Counted from the first letter of the stretch, positions 1 to 9,695 are shown. The stretch is 64,000 bases of DNA from Lutimonas saemankumensis (GCF_020171465.1 NZ_JAIUZR010000004.1:434001-498000), one strand, 5' to 3'. Notes: generated from the sequence alone by a model not told the origin. Made by a program: numbers and translations.

Positions 1-212
1 AACGAGAAGGATTGCCAGATGGCTTAGAGGTACACCCCAAGGGATTTGTCTTTGCCACTGGACCCGGAGGGGTGCTGATCTTTAATAAAGAAGGATCTCA
101 TCTGGGTACACTTTTAACAGGCCAGGCTACCTCGAATGTGGCTTTCAACGGAGATCACTCAAGCTTGTTCATGACTGCCAACAGTTATGTACTCCGTTTG
201 AATCTGAAATAA
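1..212 (+). CDS. SMP-30/gluconolactonase-type beta-propeller protein, C-terminal fragment
   Basis: Only the last 70 or so residues are in the window; the frame is open from base 3 to the TAA ending at 212, so the gene begins upstream. The visible part reads GLPDGLEVHPKG followed by a GPGGVLIFNKEG segment and a SNVAFNG segment, the pattern of the last blades of SMP-30/gluconolactonase/LRE-like propellers, where the Asp of the PDG motif helps bind the catalytic divalent metal. Members hydrolyse sugar lactones, but many in Bacteroidetes have no known substrate. The TTG at 12 is an internal Leu codon, not a start. The family call is fairly secure; substrate and location cannot be judged from this fragment. 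Confidence 0.75.
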   Translation, partial: REGLPDGLEVHPKGFVFATGPGGVLIFNKEGSHLGTLLTGQATSNVAFNGDHSSLFMTANSYVLRLNLK

Positions 213-256
213 GCAGCCTGATAAACCAGAATACAAACTGTTTAACCTTAAAAAAA

Positions 257-976
257 GTGAATACTAAAATAGCCTTTATCTGTGACCTTCATCTGGATGA
301 AAAGAATCCGGAAATTTATGGGGTCGATCCAAAACTGAATTGGAAACGTATTCTTACTGACATACGAAAGAGAAATATCGATAAGGTTATATTCGGCGGA
401 GATATCGGTGCTCCAAAGGCATATTCCTGGTTTTTTAAAAGCCTTGAGCCTTTTAATTATGATGTCATCATGGGGAACCATGACGCGTATAGAGAGGCAA
501 GTCAGTTTTACAAAAGAGGGAAAGATAACAGAGAGTTGTATTTCAGTAAAATCCTGGAAAGCTATAAATTCATTTTTCTGGATTCTTCTTCCAAACTGGT
601 GAGTAAAAATCAATTGATCTGGCTGTCAAATGAATTAAAGACAGAACTCAAAATAGTCATTTTTATTCACCATCCTGTTCTTGAGGTTAAAACCCCCATA
701 GACCGCAGGCATCCTCTTCAAAACAGGGCTGAACTTTATGAGGTTCTGGCAGATTCCTCAAAAGATATAGAAATTTTTAGTGGTCATTATCATATGAATG
801 ATGAAAAAAAGGTAGGTAAGATCACACAGGTGATCACTTTAAGCTCAGTTTTTCAGGTAATAAAGGACGCAGAAGAAATTGATATCGATGCCTCTTTCTT
901 TGGCTACCGGATTATCACCCTTAACAAAGAATCAATTACATCTGAAACTGTTTCCATTGCAAAGGATAGTCCATAA
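257..976 (+). CDS. calcineurin-like metallophosphoesterase
   Basis: A 239-residue protein with the metal-ligand motifs of the calcineurin-like phosphoesterase superfamily in order: D10-x-H12 near the N-terminus, GGD49, GNHD at 73-76, a His pair at 138-139, and GHYH at 176-179. These residues build a two-metal centre that cleaves phosphomono- or diesters. There is no signal peptide or membrane segment, so it is likely cytosolic. The start is the GTG at 257, which puts the first motif ten residues in, as usual for this family; no ATG lies upstream in frame close by. It follows the lactonase-like gene by 44 bp and precedes the VanZ-like gene by 21 bp, so it may be co-transcribed with both. Substrate unknown. 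Confidence 0.85.
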   Translation: MNTKIAFICDLHLDEKNPEIYGVDPKLNWKRILTDIRKRNIDKVIFGGDIGAPKAYSWFFKSLEPFNYDVIMGNHDAYREASQFYKRGKDNRELYFSKILESYKFIFLDSSSKLVSKNQLIWLSNELKTELKIVIFIHHPVLEVKTPIDRRHPLQNRAELYEVLADSSKDIEIFSGHYHMNDEKKVGKITQVITLSSVFQVIKDAEEIDIDASFFGYRIITLNKESITSETVSIAKDSP

Positions 977-997
977 TTAATGGCAATATGAATTAAC

Positions 998-1552
998 ATG
1001 AATCTGTTTTCCTCAAAAAAAGAAAAACAATTATGGCTGTATGCCTTGATCTGCTGGATCCTAATTCTTTCCATGTTATTCCTGGGACAACCTCTCCTTC
1101 AATTATTTTCCAATCAGAATATACAGGCCGGATTTTTTATTTTTGGAATGCTTCTGGTCGCTGCGATAATTGCCATTCATGCTTTTCGACAAAATTCCGA
1201 TAAACTAAGCTTGATATTATGGCTGTCGTTACTTACCTTGTTTAGTATGTTTCTGCTCAGGCTTGGGCTCCCAGAAAGAAGTCATCTCATTGAGTACTGT
1301 ATTCTGGCCATTCTAATCCATGAAGCGCTTCTTGAAAAGCAAAAAAAATCAAAGTCGCCTTGGAAGGTACCCCTCCTCGCCATTGGCCTTACTTCGGCCT
1401 TGGGTTTAATTGATGAAACCCTTCAATTACTGGTCCCGAACAGGTTCTTCGATATCAAGGATATCATTTTCAATTCTTTTGCGGCTATTCTTGCCGTGGG
1501 TTCACGGGTTATTGTGGATACGATACGAAGAAAGATCTCAAAAACCGAATAA
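998..1552 (+). CDS. VanZ-like family membrane protein
   Basis: This 184-residue protein has about five hydrophobic segments (roughly residues 13-30, 42-60, 68-88, 94-112 and 150-170). The stretch containing DETLQLLVPNR, then D-I-K-D and an N-S-F-A segment, matches the VanZ-like signature (DE..Q...PGR..d..D...N..G). VanZ itself confers modest teicoplanin resistance, but most bacterial VanZ-like proteins are small membrane proteins of unknown function. A short Lys-rich cytoplasmic loop (EKQKKSKSPWK) separates two segments. It sits 21 bp after the phosphoesterase gene. Family assignment is reasonable; function is not established. Confidence 0.7.
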   Translation: MNLFSSKKEKQLWLYALICWILILSMLFLGQPLLQLFSNQNIQAGFFIFGMLLVAAIIAIHAFRQNSDKLSLILWLSLLTLFSMFLLRLGLPERSHLIEYCILAILIHEALLEKQKKSKSPWKVPLLAIGLTSALGLIDETLQLLVPNRFFDIKDIIFNSFAAILAVGSRVIVDTIRRKISKTE

Positions 1553-1565
1553 AATCATCGCTCCC

Positions 1566-3407
1566 TTAAATATTCTCTGAAAACTCGAGTTTAGGTAAAA
1601 TGGTCACATTACCCTTTTGAATTCTTTGCATCTTACGTAAAACTTTGTCCAGCATCCTTACGGCCTTCACTATATATGGGCCCTTATTAAGCATAACACA
1701 ATCGGCTCGCTGGGCCATGGCAACGTCGGTTATTTCTGCCCTTGTGGGTATACCTTTTTTTGCCAGATTTTCCAATACCTGTGTTGCCCAGATATTTGGT
1801 ACATGAGCAGCATTACACATTTGTAAGATTTCTTCCTGAATGATGGCAAAATTTTTCCAGCCTGTTTCTATGGCCAGGTCACCCCTTGCAATCATGACAC
1901 CAATGGGGAAATTCTCCATTGCCTTTAATAAAATACTTGGTAAATTTCTGTAAGCCTCCTTCGTTTCAATTTTCAGTATGATTCCGAGTTCGGCCTTCAA
2001 TTTCTTTAGTTCATCAAGCAATTCTTCTACGTCCTCTTTGCAATTAACAAATGAAAAATTCACTGCATCAGCGTGTTTCGCAACAAACTTGAGGTCTTCC
2101 TTATCCTTATTGGTCAAACCTCTTAAGCCCAAGGCACTGTTTGGTAAATTAATTCCTTTATCGGCTTTCAATTTGCCTCCTTTCTTTTTCGCTCCCGTGA
2201 TCTCAATGACTAAGTGATCAGAATGAATTTCCCGAACGATCCCCTCTATTTTACCATCATTAAAATAGATCGGATCCTCTGATTTTACATGGTCAAAGAC
2301 CTCTGGCAATGTGCAGGAAATATGAGCCATCTCCAATAAATTGCCTTCATCATCATAAACAGCAGGTTCACCGAGAACAGCTTTCTTATCTAACCTCAGT
2401 GAATCTCCTTCAAATAAAAAGATCACCTCATCTAAAGGCAGCAACTCCTGAAGTGTATGGATCTCTTTTCTTGATTTTTTCTCCAGGAATACGTTTAAAA
2501 CGGTCTCCGAAGTAACAAAAGCAGAATCTTTACAAAAAGCCCAGCGACCTTTATCTTCTTTGGATTCAATATGTATTGTACATTTTTTATTCCGCGAATC
2601 TCTAAAAATAATATACGATCCTTTTTTAGTTTTGCGCAGCCATTTTTTGTTTACTGGAATGGCCACATCAAAATCCACATCTTTGGGAGGCTTAACTCCA
2701 TATGGGGCCAGCCAGATCTTTGCTGGTTCCACTACCTGACCCAAAGAATTTTTTTTGGGCTTGATATGAATCACCTTTGGTCCTGGTTTCATTTTCCCGG
2801 TTCTGATTTTCGGGCCTCCCAAATCCATCATGATTTTACAATCTTTCTCATTGTTTCTGATACGATCAATTATCTGTTTCCAAATAATTTCCTCGTCATG
2901 TGCACAATTTATTCTCGCACAATCCATCCCTTGTTTCAAAAGGATCTTCACAAAATTCTCATCCGTAGCAGCCTCAGTTGGCTGGGTAACCAAAATAGCC
3001 GTTCTTCTTTTTTCATTAATCGAGCCAAAAAGCGCGATGGAATTTTGCTCCTTTAATTCTCTGACCCTTTGATTATCCATTGCTATTTCCTGCTCTTCCG
3101 TGAATCGGTAATCGAGAAGGCTGTAAACAATCGCTCTTAGACTGATTATACTCAATAAAATATTGTCCTGAGATTCTAGGGTAATGGGCAAGCCAAGGTC
3201 TTCCAGTTTTTGCTGAAGGATGTTGATATTAAAGGAACGCAAAGCCAAATAATGGACCAGGTTCCTTGCACTTTGGGCATAGTTGGGATGAACATTTCTG
3301 AGATTAGGTTCGTACTTATCTTCAAATTCATAAACTGTTTCAATTATCGAATTAAGTGCAGTAATAATCTCTTGTAATTTATCCTTGGAGAAACGCATAA
3401 TCAACAA
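1566..3407 (-). CDS. atypical pyruvate kinase-family protein with N-terminal extension
   Basis: At 613 residues this is longer than usual pyruvate kinase (about 470), yet it lacks the C-terminal regulatory domain. Residues 1-115 or so form a helical region outside the family. The barrel then starts: TAILVTQPTEAA, CARINCAH, and MDLGGPKIRTG in place of the usual TKGPEIRTG. A long B-domain region follows (about 205-430). The active-site stretches ILKIETKE (catalytic Lys and metal-binding Glu), MIARGDLAIE (metal-binding Asp) and ATQVLENL are present, so catalysis is plausible. The segment after PTRAEITDVA reads VMLNKGP rather than the usual VMLSGETA. Lys replaces the Glu that marks potassium-dependent enzymes, suggesting potassium independence. 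It is probably not the main glycolytic Pyk. The second Met (MRFSK) is an alternative start. Confidence 0.8.
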   Translation of the reverse strand: MLIMRFSKDKLQEIITALNSIIETVYEFEDKYEPNLRNVHPNYAQSARNLVHYLALRSFNINILQQKLEDLGLPITLESQDNILLSIISLRAIVYSLLDYRFTEEQEIAMDNQRVRELKEQNSIALFGSINEKRRTAILVTQPTEAATDENFVKILLKQGMDCARINCAHDEEIIWKQIIDRIRNNEKDCKIMMDLGGPKIRTGKMKPGPKVIHIKPKKNSLGQVVEPAKIWLAPYGVKPPKDVDFDVAIPVNKKWLRKTKKGSYIIFRDSRNKKCTIHIESKEDKGRWAFCKDSAFVTSETVLNVFLEKKSRKEIHTLQELLPLDEVIFLFEGDSLRLDKKAVLGEPAVYDDEGNLLEMAHISCTLPEVFDHVKSEDPIYFNDGKIEGIVREIHSDHLVIEITGAKKKGGKLKADKGINLPNSALGLRGLTNKDKEDLKFVAKHADAVNFSFVNCKEDVEELLDELKKLKAELGIILKIETKEAYRNLPSILLKAMENFPIGVMIARGDLAIETGWKNFAIIQEEILQMCNAAHVPNIWATQVLENLAKKGIPTRAEITDVAMAQRADCVMLNKGPYIVKAVRMLDKVLRKMQRIQKGNVTILPKLEFSENI

Positions 3408-3509
3408 TTTATGGTACTATAAATTTACTACCCAAATTTTATATTACATAATATTCTCATGATAAATTCCTAGCTTTTGTATCTTTAAAACATCAATAAA
3501 CCAATCAAA

Positions 3510-5111
3510 ATGCAAAAAACCAGCCTTATTACTCAGTTTAAAAACGATTTCCCGGCGAGTGTTGTCGTATTCTTTGTCGCCTTACCCCTCTGTCTGGGAG
3601 TTGCATTGGCAAGCGGAGCTCCTTTGTTTTCAGGTGTTATAGCCGGAATAGTTGGAGGTATACTTGTTGGTGCCCTCAGCGGTTCTAAAATAGGTGTCAG
3701 CGGGCCTGCTGCAGGTTTGGCAGCTATCGTATTAAGTGCCATCAGTACTTTAGGCGGCTTCGAAAACTTTTTAGTTGCTGTTGTCCTGGCCGGTATTTTT
3801 CAAATCGTTCTTGGATTTTTAAAAGCCGGGGTCATTGGATATTATTTTCCGTCTTCTGTAATTAAAGGAATGCTCACTGCAATCGGCATCATTATTGTTT
3901 TAAAACAGATTCCCCACTTTTTTGGCTATGATACGGATTACCAGGGTGATTTGGCTTTTATGGAGGCAGATGGTGAGAATACATTTACGGCCATATTCAA
4001 CACAATTAATCACATCAGACCCGGAAGCGCATTGATAGGTATAATTGGTTTAGCTGTTTTAATTTTTTGGGATAAGGTGCTTTCCAAAAAAGGAAGGTTT
4101 TTTCAATTGGTTCAAGGACCTTTGGTTGCGGTGGTACTTGGAATTGTTTTCTTTATACTAACCAAAGACCACCCTGTATTACAAATTACCGGAAATCATC
4201 TGGTTCAGGTACCGGTTTCAGAAGATTTACAAGCCTTTTTAGGTGTGTTTACAAAACCTAATTTCGGTGCAATTATGGATTCTGAAATATGGATCGTTGC
4301 CTTTACTATTGCATTGGTGGCGAGTTTAGAAACTCTGTTAAGTGTGGAAGCAACTGACAAACTGGATCCGGGTAAAAATGTAACTCCAACAAATCGTGAA
4401 TTATTTGCTCAAGGAGCAGGGAATATAGTTTCAGGTATGATCGGAGGGTTGCCCATTACACAGGTAATTGTGCGTAGTTCGGCTAACATACAATCGGGAG
4501 GTAGCAGTAAGCTTTCAACCATCATGCACGGAATATTATTGTTATTGTGTGTTTTGATCATACCAACGGTTTTAAATATGATTCCTTTATCAGTTTTAGC
4601 TGCAGTACTTTTAGTGGTAGGCTACAAACTGGCACAGCCAGGTACATTTTTGAAAATGTATAAATTAGGCCGGAAGCAGTTTGTTCCCTTTATGATTACG
4701 GTTATAGGAATTGTATTCACAGACCTGTTAGTAGGTATTGGTATGGGGCTTTTTGCAGGAATCATAGTGATCTTGTTCAAAAGCTATAAAAACAGTCATT
4801 TTCTCCACAAAGAGGGAGAGGATATTGATGATGGTGTTATTAAAATGGCACTTGCCGAAGAGGTTACATTTTTTAACAAAGGGGCGATTCTTATGGAATT
4901 GGAGAACCTTCCTGATGACTCACAGTTGGTTTTGGATGTCAGAAACACAGTTTATCTGGACCATGATATTGTAGAAATTCTGGATGATTTTACGGTCAAA
5001 GCAAAAGAAAGAAATATTTCCATCAAATTGGTTTCTGAATCCGGAGAGTTTCTTAATTTAAAAAGCTATCTTGAGTTTTTTGAAGGGAACAAGGCCTATA
5101 AATCCGGCTAA
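3510..5111 (+). CDS. SulP-family inorganic anion transporter with STAS domain
   Basis: A 533-residue inner-membrane protein. Residues 15-400 form the multi-helix SulP transport core, with the typical early segments FFVALPLCLGVALASGAPL and SGPAAGLAAIV and the TNRELFAQGAGNI..GLP segment. A cytoplasmic STAS domain fills the last 100 residues or so. SulP proteins move sulfate, bicarbonate, molybdate or chloride. In Bacteroidetes many lie beside a carbonic anhydrase and are annotated as bicarbonate carriers, but no such neighbour is visible here, so the substrate is open. It is transcribed divergently from the pyruvate kinase-like gene across a 102-bp gap that contains TATCTTTA (about 3480), a possible Bacteroidetes -7 element. 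Confidence 0.9.
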   Translation: MQKTSLITQFKNDFPASVVVFFVALPLCLGVALASGAPLFSGVIAGIVGGILVGALSGSKIGVSGPAAGLAAIVLSAISTLGGFENFLVAVVLAGIFQIVLGFLKAGVIGYYFPSSVIKGMLTAIGIIIVLKQIPHFFGYDTDYQGDLAFMEADGENTFTAIFNTINHIRPGSALIGIIGLAVLIFWDKVLSKKGRFFQLVQGPLVAVVLGIVFFILTKDHPVLQITGNHLVQVPVSEDLQAFLGVFTKPNFGAIMDSEIWIVAFTIALVASLETLLSVEATDKLDPGKNVTPTNRELFAQGAGNIVSGMIGGLPITQVIVRSSANIQSGGSSKLSTIMHGILLLLCVLIIPTVLNMIPLSVLAAVLLVVGYKLAQPGTFLKMYKLGRKQFVPFMITVIGIVFTDLLVGIGMGLFAGIIVILFKSYKNSHFLHKEGEDIDDGVIKMALAEEVTFFNKGAILMELENLPDDSQLVLDVRNTVYLDHDIVEILDDFTVKAKERNISIKLVSESGEFLNLKSYLEFFEGNKAYKSG

Positions 5112-5186
5112 AAACCGGTTTTAAAATTTTCGATTTAGGAAAAGAATAACCAATCCTTGTGATTAACAATCAATTCATGTGATTCG

Positions 5187-6296
5187 ATGGACCTGAGTCT
5201 CATTTCATATCTCTCCTTTCTTATTTCATTTCAGCTTTTGTTTGTCGGTCTATTTTTAATCTCAAACAAAAAAGGAAACCGACGAAATAATCTACTGCTT
5301 GGAAGTATTTTTATTTTGATGGCCTGGAATATGGGGGATCTTACCTTGCAAATGAATGATGTAATTTTGAATTGGGGTTTCCTGCAGGTGATCGACAGCG
5401 GGTTTTTTCTTCTCTACGGCCCAATAATCTATATATATGCACAAGGCGTAATATTTAAGGATTTTAAGTTATCCAAAACACATCTCCTTCACTTGATACC
5501 TTATCTGTTACTTACGCTATTTCTCTTTGTTGCAGGAAATCCCTCACCGAAAACATCAGCTGAATTTATCAGTAGTGATTTACCATGGCAGTTTTACCTG
5601 GGAAGTATTCTGATTTACCTTCATTTCTATGTCTATATGGTTATGACTTATAGGTCATTATGGAAGTACCGACAGGTCATTAAGAATAAATATTCTCAGA
5701 TAGAGAAGATCAATCTGGACTGGCTCAGTTTTGCTTTAAACACTTTTGTCCTGATTACTATTATATCTTTTGTGCACAACTTTATTCCCCTGGCAAATAA
5801 CATGACTGTGTTTTTGATCACCTTGATCCTCCTGCTGATTTTTATCTTTTACTTTGTGAATAAGGTGATTCTTGATGCGTTAAGGCAACCCGAAATTTTT
5901 TCCGGTATAAATCAAAAAGAAACATCCAGATATCAAGGGTCAAAGTTGACCTCCTCACAAATAAAAGAATATAAAGAAAGGTTAATTGAACTGTTCAACA
6001 CGGAGAAAACGTTCCTTGATCCCGAAGTCAGTCTGAAGGATTTATCTGAAAAACTTTCCATATCCAGTAAAAATCTTTCCCAGGTGATCAATCAATCCTT
6101 TGATAAAAGTTTTTTTGATTTTATCAATTCTTACAGGATTAAAGAAGCTCAACATATCTTTAAAGAAGCCAAAGACGATAAGATGACAGTCATGGAAGTC
6201 ATGTTCGACGTGGGATTCAATTCCAAATCTTCCTTCAACACAGCCTTTAAAAAAGAAACAGGACAAACTCCTACCGAGTTTCGAAAAACGATATAA
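5187..6296 (+). CDS. membrane-anchored AraC-family transcriptional regulator
   Basis: The 369-residue protein has six or seven hydrophobic helices in the first 225 residues, then an AraC/XylS-type DNA-binding domain at about 270-369. In that domain the first helix-turn-helix reads LKDLSEKLSISSKNLSQVIN, and the second carries the family's VMFDVGFNSKSSFNTAFKKETGQTPTEFR signature near the C-terminus (quoted in part). Such proteins are common in Flavobacteriia, where they are thought to read a membrane or lipid signal. The upstream 75 bp contains two TGTGATT copies about 20 bp apart. The CPBP protease gene lies 90 bp downstream on the same strand and could be a target; this is inference from position. 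Confidence 0.85.
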   Translation: MDLSLISYLSFLISFQLLFVGLFLISNKKGNRRNNLLLGSIFILMAWNMGDLTLQMNDVILNWGFLQVIDSGFFLLYGPIIYIYAQGVIFKDFKLSKTHLLHLIPYLLLTLFLFVAGNPSPKTSAEFISSDLPWQFYLGSILIYLHFYVYMVMTYRSLWKYRQVIKNKYSQIEKINLDWLSFALNTFVLITIISFVHNFIPLANNMTVFLITLILLLIFIFYFVNKVILDALRQPEIFSGINQKETSRYQGSKLTSSQIKEYKERLIELFNTEKTFLDPEVSLKDLSEKLSISSKNLSQVINQSFDKSFFDFINSYRIKEAQHIFKEAKDDKMTVMEVMFDVGFNSKSSFNTAFKKETGQTPTEFRKTI

Positions 6297-6386
6297 AAAA
6301 TGCGTTCGAGATCATGATATCGGTCCATTTTGATTTAAAAAGTTCAGATACTTGCTGTATAAATATGAATTTTAAATCAAACTCAA

Positions 6387-7121
6387 ATGGAAAAAACAAG
6401 TCACATATCAACCATAGGAAATCTTTTAAACAAAAGTAAGTTAGCCATCATCGGTGAGATACTATTGATTTTTTCTTCAGCTTTTTCATTATTTGTGATT
6501 TTGAAACCTTTAGCCGGAGAAAATGTTTTATTAAAATTGGGAATCATTTGGTGCATAAATGTTTTAATGCTTCTGCTGATCTGGCTGGGCAATACGCTTC
6601 GTGGAAGACAATGGGCCGATTTTGGTCTTACCTTTGGAAGGGTTACTTCCAAAGAAGGAATCCGGGTATTCTCTCGTTCTTTGTTGGTCTTCGTACTGGG
6701 AATCTCAGCCTATATTTTGGGAACTTTTATGATGTCCCAAATATCAGGAATGCCTGAGAGCGCGGATATGAGTAACTATACATACCTAAACAATATTTTT
6801 ATGCTCATCTTGACTCTGTGCGGGGTTTATATCGTTTCCTCATTCGGCGAAGAAGTTATTTATCGTGCATTCCTAATTAACCGTTTCACCGAACTCGGTT
6901 TAGATTCAACATTTGGAAAGATCCTGGCAGTGATATTCAGTTCGATAATTTTCGGGTTAGTTCATTTTGAATGGGGTCCAACAGGAATTGTTTCAACGGC
7001 AATGATGGGACTTGTTATGGGTATATTCTATTTGAAATACAAAAACCTCTGGATCCTGGTACTGGCCCATGCTTATATGGACACTTTATTATTAGTGCCC
7101 TTATTCTTGCAGAATAGTTGA
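6387..7121 (+). CDS. CPBP family intramembrane glutamic protease
   Basis: A 244-residue polytopic membrane protein with about eight hydrophobic segments. The CPBP (CAAX protease and bacteriocin-processing, formerly Abi) motifs are present: EExxxR at residues 155-160 (EEVIYR), FGLVH around 189-193, and a late HAYMD motif near 230. These carry the catalytic Glu and His of the Rce1-like intramembrane endopeptidase fold. Bacterial substrates are mostly unknown; some members protect against self-made bacteriocins. It stands alone after the AraC-type regulator gene and converges with the TonB receptor gene across 57 bp. Confidence 0.85.
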   Translation: MEKTSHISTIGNLLNKSKLAIIGEILLIFSSAFSLFVILKPLAGENVLLKLGIIWCINVLMLLLIWLGNTLRGRQWADFGLTFGRVTSKEGIRVFSRSLLVFVLGISAYILGTFMMSQISGMPESADMSNYTYLNNIFMLILTLCGVYIVSSFGEEVIYRAFLINRFTELGLDSTFGKILAVIFSSIIFGLVHFEWGPTGIVSTAMMGLVMGIFYLKYKNLWILVLAHAYMDTLLLVPLFLQNS

Positions 7122-7178
7122 TTCAAAGGCTAGAAAAAGGAAGGTTTTCAAATGGACATAATTTATTGCCGGATAAGG

Positions 7179-9458
7179 TTAAAATTGATATCGAACACTT
7201 CCTTTTAAATAAAATGGAGTTCCCGGGGTGAAGGTGAGTCCATACTCCGGCTCTGAGGTTTGACTCACCCTGTAGTCGCCTGCGAACTGTGCCTCATTCC
7301 ATTTTGTGTTGAAGAGGTTTTCTGCAGAAATACCAAAGGTCCAATTTCTGTGAGCATAATTTATCTTTGTATCGAAAACGGTATATCCGAACGCGGTAAC
7401 CGAATTAATTTCGTCGGCCGGTCGATCACTCATAAAACGATATCGAACGGAACCAGACCAGTTTCGAATCGAATTGAGAGTGAATCCCCCGGTCGAGGTC
7501 CATTCAGGTGCCAAAGGAATATAATTTGAGCCCTCAGGTTCGTCAACAAAACGACCTAATGAATAATTGATGTCGGTATCAAAAAACAACCAGTCAACAA
7601 CCTGCCAACGCAGGCTAAAATCGATTCCCTCCCGCCTGGTTCGACCACTGGGCTCCCAGGTTCCCGCGTCACCGGACCAAACCATTTCTGACTCAAGATT
7701 CATCTGCCATATCGCGGTATTGAGAATCACACGGGGAGAAGGTTTCCAGATCAAGCCAAAATCGGCTCCCTGAGCTTTTGCCAATGTGGGTAAACTGTCA
7801 TTTCGCGTAACCACCCGAGCATCGTTAGAATGAAAACCCTGACCAAATTTCAAATACAATTGAAAACGATTCGTTGCATTAAAAGCCACATTTAATTTAG
7901 GACTGACTATCGCCTGTGTCTTGGAGCTTTTTATTTTATCCACTTCTGTCTTGTCCAGATATGAAAAACCAAAGGCGTCAAAGCGAAGCCCCAAATTAAC
8001 CATCCACTTCTTCTTTTGCCAAGTGATTTTACCGAATAGATTCAAGTTTTGCTCGTTAATATCCCCATAATTGGTCGTATCAATCACCTCATATCTCTTT
8101 TTGGTATGGAGCAACTGGCTATCATCAATGTCGTCCAATCTGAACCCTGCTCCTATCTCAGTATCTATCTTATTTTCTCCAGCAAAAAGAAATGATTTCT
8201 TGTAGGAAGCGTTATAACCAATTAGATTTCGACTTTCTTTTTGTCTTATTTGATCCCCATTTATCGAATCATTCAAATAGAACGTAAAATTTGAATACAA
8301 ATCAAAATTATATCGGGTGAAATAGATCTGATTAGTCAAGACACCATCATTATCAAATAGGGTTTTTAACTTGGCAGACAAGTTCATTCGCGAGGTCGAA
8401 CCACCTTCGGTAGGATCGAGGGAGCCCCATCTGGATAAGCTGCCGTCCTCAACCAAAGATTGAGGAATCTGACCCGACTGATCCCAACTACTATTGAATA
8501 AAGAGGCCGAGATACTCAGCATATTTGATTGATTGACGGCCTCATTATATCTGGCAAAAAAATTGAATCGGTTTAAATTCTGGGGATCGTCAAAAGGCCC
8601 GTCCGTGGTAAAGTATTCCATGGCCACAAAAGCGTTCCTTTTCTCATTAAGGCTCTCATTCAATAGATTGAACATACCCACGGTTCGCGCAGTGTTGAAC
8701 TGACCTCCTTCTACTTTTATCATGTTTTTATCCAGAAAACCCAAGGTCTTAAACTCGACATAACCAGCTGTGGTAAAATCTCCACGTTCAGCATAATAGG
8801 TCCCTTTTCCGAATTCAATATTATGAACCAATTCAGGGATTACCCAATGCAGATCAGCATAGCCTTGCCCATGTGCCTGAGATACCATGTTTACCGGCAA
8901 TCCATCTACGGAAATATTTACATCCGTTCCATGATCAGCATCAAAGCCCCTTAGAAATATCTGTTCTGATTTCCCTCCGCCTGCATGTTGAGCAATGAAC
9001 AACCCTGGCACTACACGAAGCACATCCTGAGAAGAGTTCACGCTTCTGATGTTAACATCGATCTGTGCAATTGATAAAGGTGTTACATGTGACCCATCGA
9101 TGTATACATCTTCAAGATCTATGGCGTCTGTCTCCATTAGCACATTGATCAAACCTTGATGGGAACTGAAGCTAATTTCCTGTGTCCTGTAACCAAGGAA
9201 TGACACTATAAGAATTCCTTCATCATGTTCAGTGGTTAAAGTAAAACTACCCCACTCATCGGTGATCGTCCCTTCGAAGCTGTCCTTAATTGTAACACTT
9301 GCTCCTGAAAGAGGTGAGTTGTTAACTTTGTCAACTACCTTGCCTTTAATAACATGATGCCCATATACCGATTCTGGAATCCAAGCCAACAGGAGTCCAA
9401 AAAAAGCAAATACAACTAGCTTTTTCCAAGTCAAAGATTCTGGAAGAAAATCATTCAT
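7179..9458 (-). CDS. TonB-dependent outer-membrane receptor with CarboxypepD_reg-like domain
   Basis: The 759-residue protein has an N-terminal export signal (hydrophobic residues 14-32), a carboxypeptidase-regulatory-like beta-sandwich at about 35-110 (IKGKVVDKVNNSPLSGASVTI), a plug domain at about 125-240 (RSVNSSQDVLRVVPG, then IFLRGFDADHGTD), and a 22-strand-type barrel ending in an aromatic residue (VRYQF), the usual BAM recognition end. No SusD partner follows, so it is not a SusC pair; it resembles TonB receptors for metal complexes or small organic ligands, but the substrate cannot be read from the sequence. It is monocistronic, 237 bp from the tRNA-Leu gene. Confidence 0.9.
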   Translation of the reverse strand: MNDFLPESLTWKKLVVFAFFGLLLAWIPESVYGHHVIKGKVVDKVNNSPLSGASVTIKDSFEGTITDEWGSFTLTTEHDEGILIVSFLGYRTQEISFSSHQGLINVLMETDAIDLEDVYIDGSHVTPLSIAQIDVNIRSVNSSQDVLRVVPGLFIAQHAGGGKSEQIFLRGFDADHGTDVNISVDGLPVNMVSQAHGQGYADLHWVIPELVHNIEFGKGTYYAERGDFTTAGYVEFKTLGFLDKNMIKVEGGQFNTARTVGMFNLLNESLNEKRNAFVAMEYFTTDGPFDDPQNLNRFNFFARYNEAVNQSNMLSISASLFNSSWDQSGQIPQSLVEDGSLSRWGSLDPTEGGSTSRMNLSAKLKTLFDNDGVLTNQIYFTRYNFDLYSNFTFYLNDSINGDQIRQKESRNLIGYNASYKKSFLFAGENKIDTEIGAGFRLDDIDDSQLLHTKKRYEVIDTTNYGDINEQNLNLFGKITWQKKKWMVNLGLRFDAFGFSYLDKTEVDKIKSSKTQAIVSPKLNVAFNATNRFQLYLKFGQGFHSNDARVVTRNDSLPTLAKAQGADFGLIWKPSPRVILNTAIWQMNLESEMVWSGDAGTWEPSGRTRREGIDFSLRWQVVDWLFFDTDINYSLGRFVDEPEGSNYIPLAPEWTSTGGFTLNSIRNWSGSVRYRFMSDRPADEINSVTAFGYTVFDTKINYAHRNWTFGISAENLFNTKWNEAQFAGDYRVSQTSEPEYGLTFTPGTPFYLKGSVRYQF

Positions 9459-9644
9459 TAATTCTGAATCACAGTAATTTTACAAACAAAAATAGGGTTC
9501 TATTTTATTATTCCACAAAAAAAGATCTCTATTTCAAGGGATTAATCCGAGAGTCATTTTCCCTTAATCCGTGATTACTCTGCGTTATAAAAAAAAGTAC
9601 AAGAAAAATGAATAGACTGCTCCACTAAGAAACATGTATTTCTT

Positions 9645-9688
9645 AAATGAAAAAATCCGTAATGCCTACTAAGGAGCATTTACGGATT
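9645..9688 (-). terminator. intrinsic terminator downstream of tRNA-Leu
   Basis: Arms 9654-9665 and 9676-9688 (AATCCGTAATGC and its near complement) form a stem of about 12 bp with one bulged base. On the minus strand the stem is followed by a T-run (A-run at 9647-9655 on the plus strand). It begins 8 nt after the tRNA 3' end. Confidence 0.8.
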
Positions 9689-9695
9689 CAATCTG

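Noticed and set aside
12-14. TTG at 12 as the start of a 66-residue protein
   Set aside because: The frame is open to the window edge and the residues before it continue the beta-propeller pattern, so it is an internal codon of a truncated gene.
2571-3056. 161-codon open frame on the plus strand inside the pyruvate kinase-like gene
   Set aside because: Antisense shadow of a clearly coding gene; composition is atypical and no domain is seen.
5112-5186. TGTGATT direct repeats and TGATTAACAATCA before the AraC-type gene as another FNR-like site
   Set aside because: The palindrome has a 5-nt rather than 4-nt spacer, there is no second palindrome at 22 bp, and no -7 element at the right distance.
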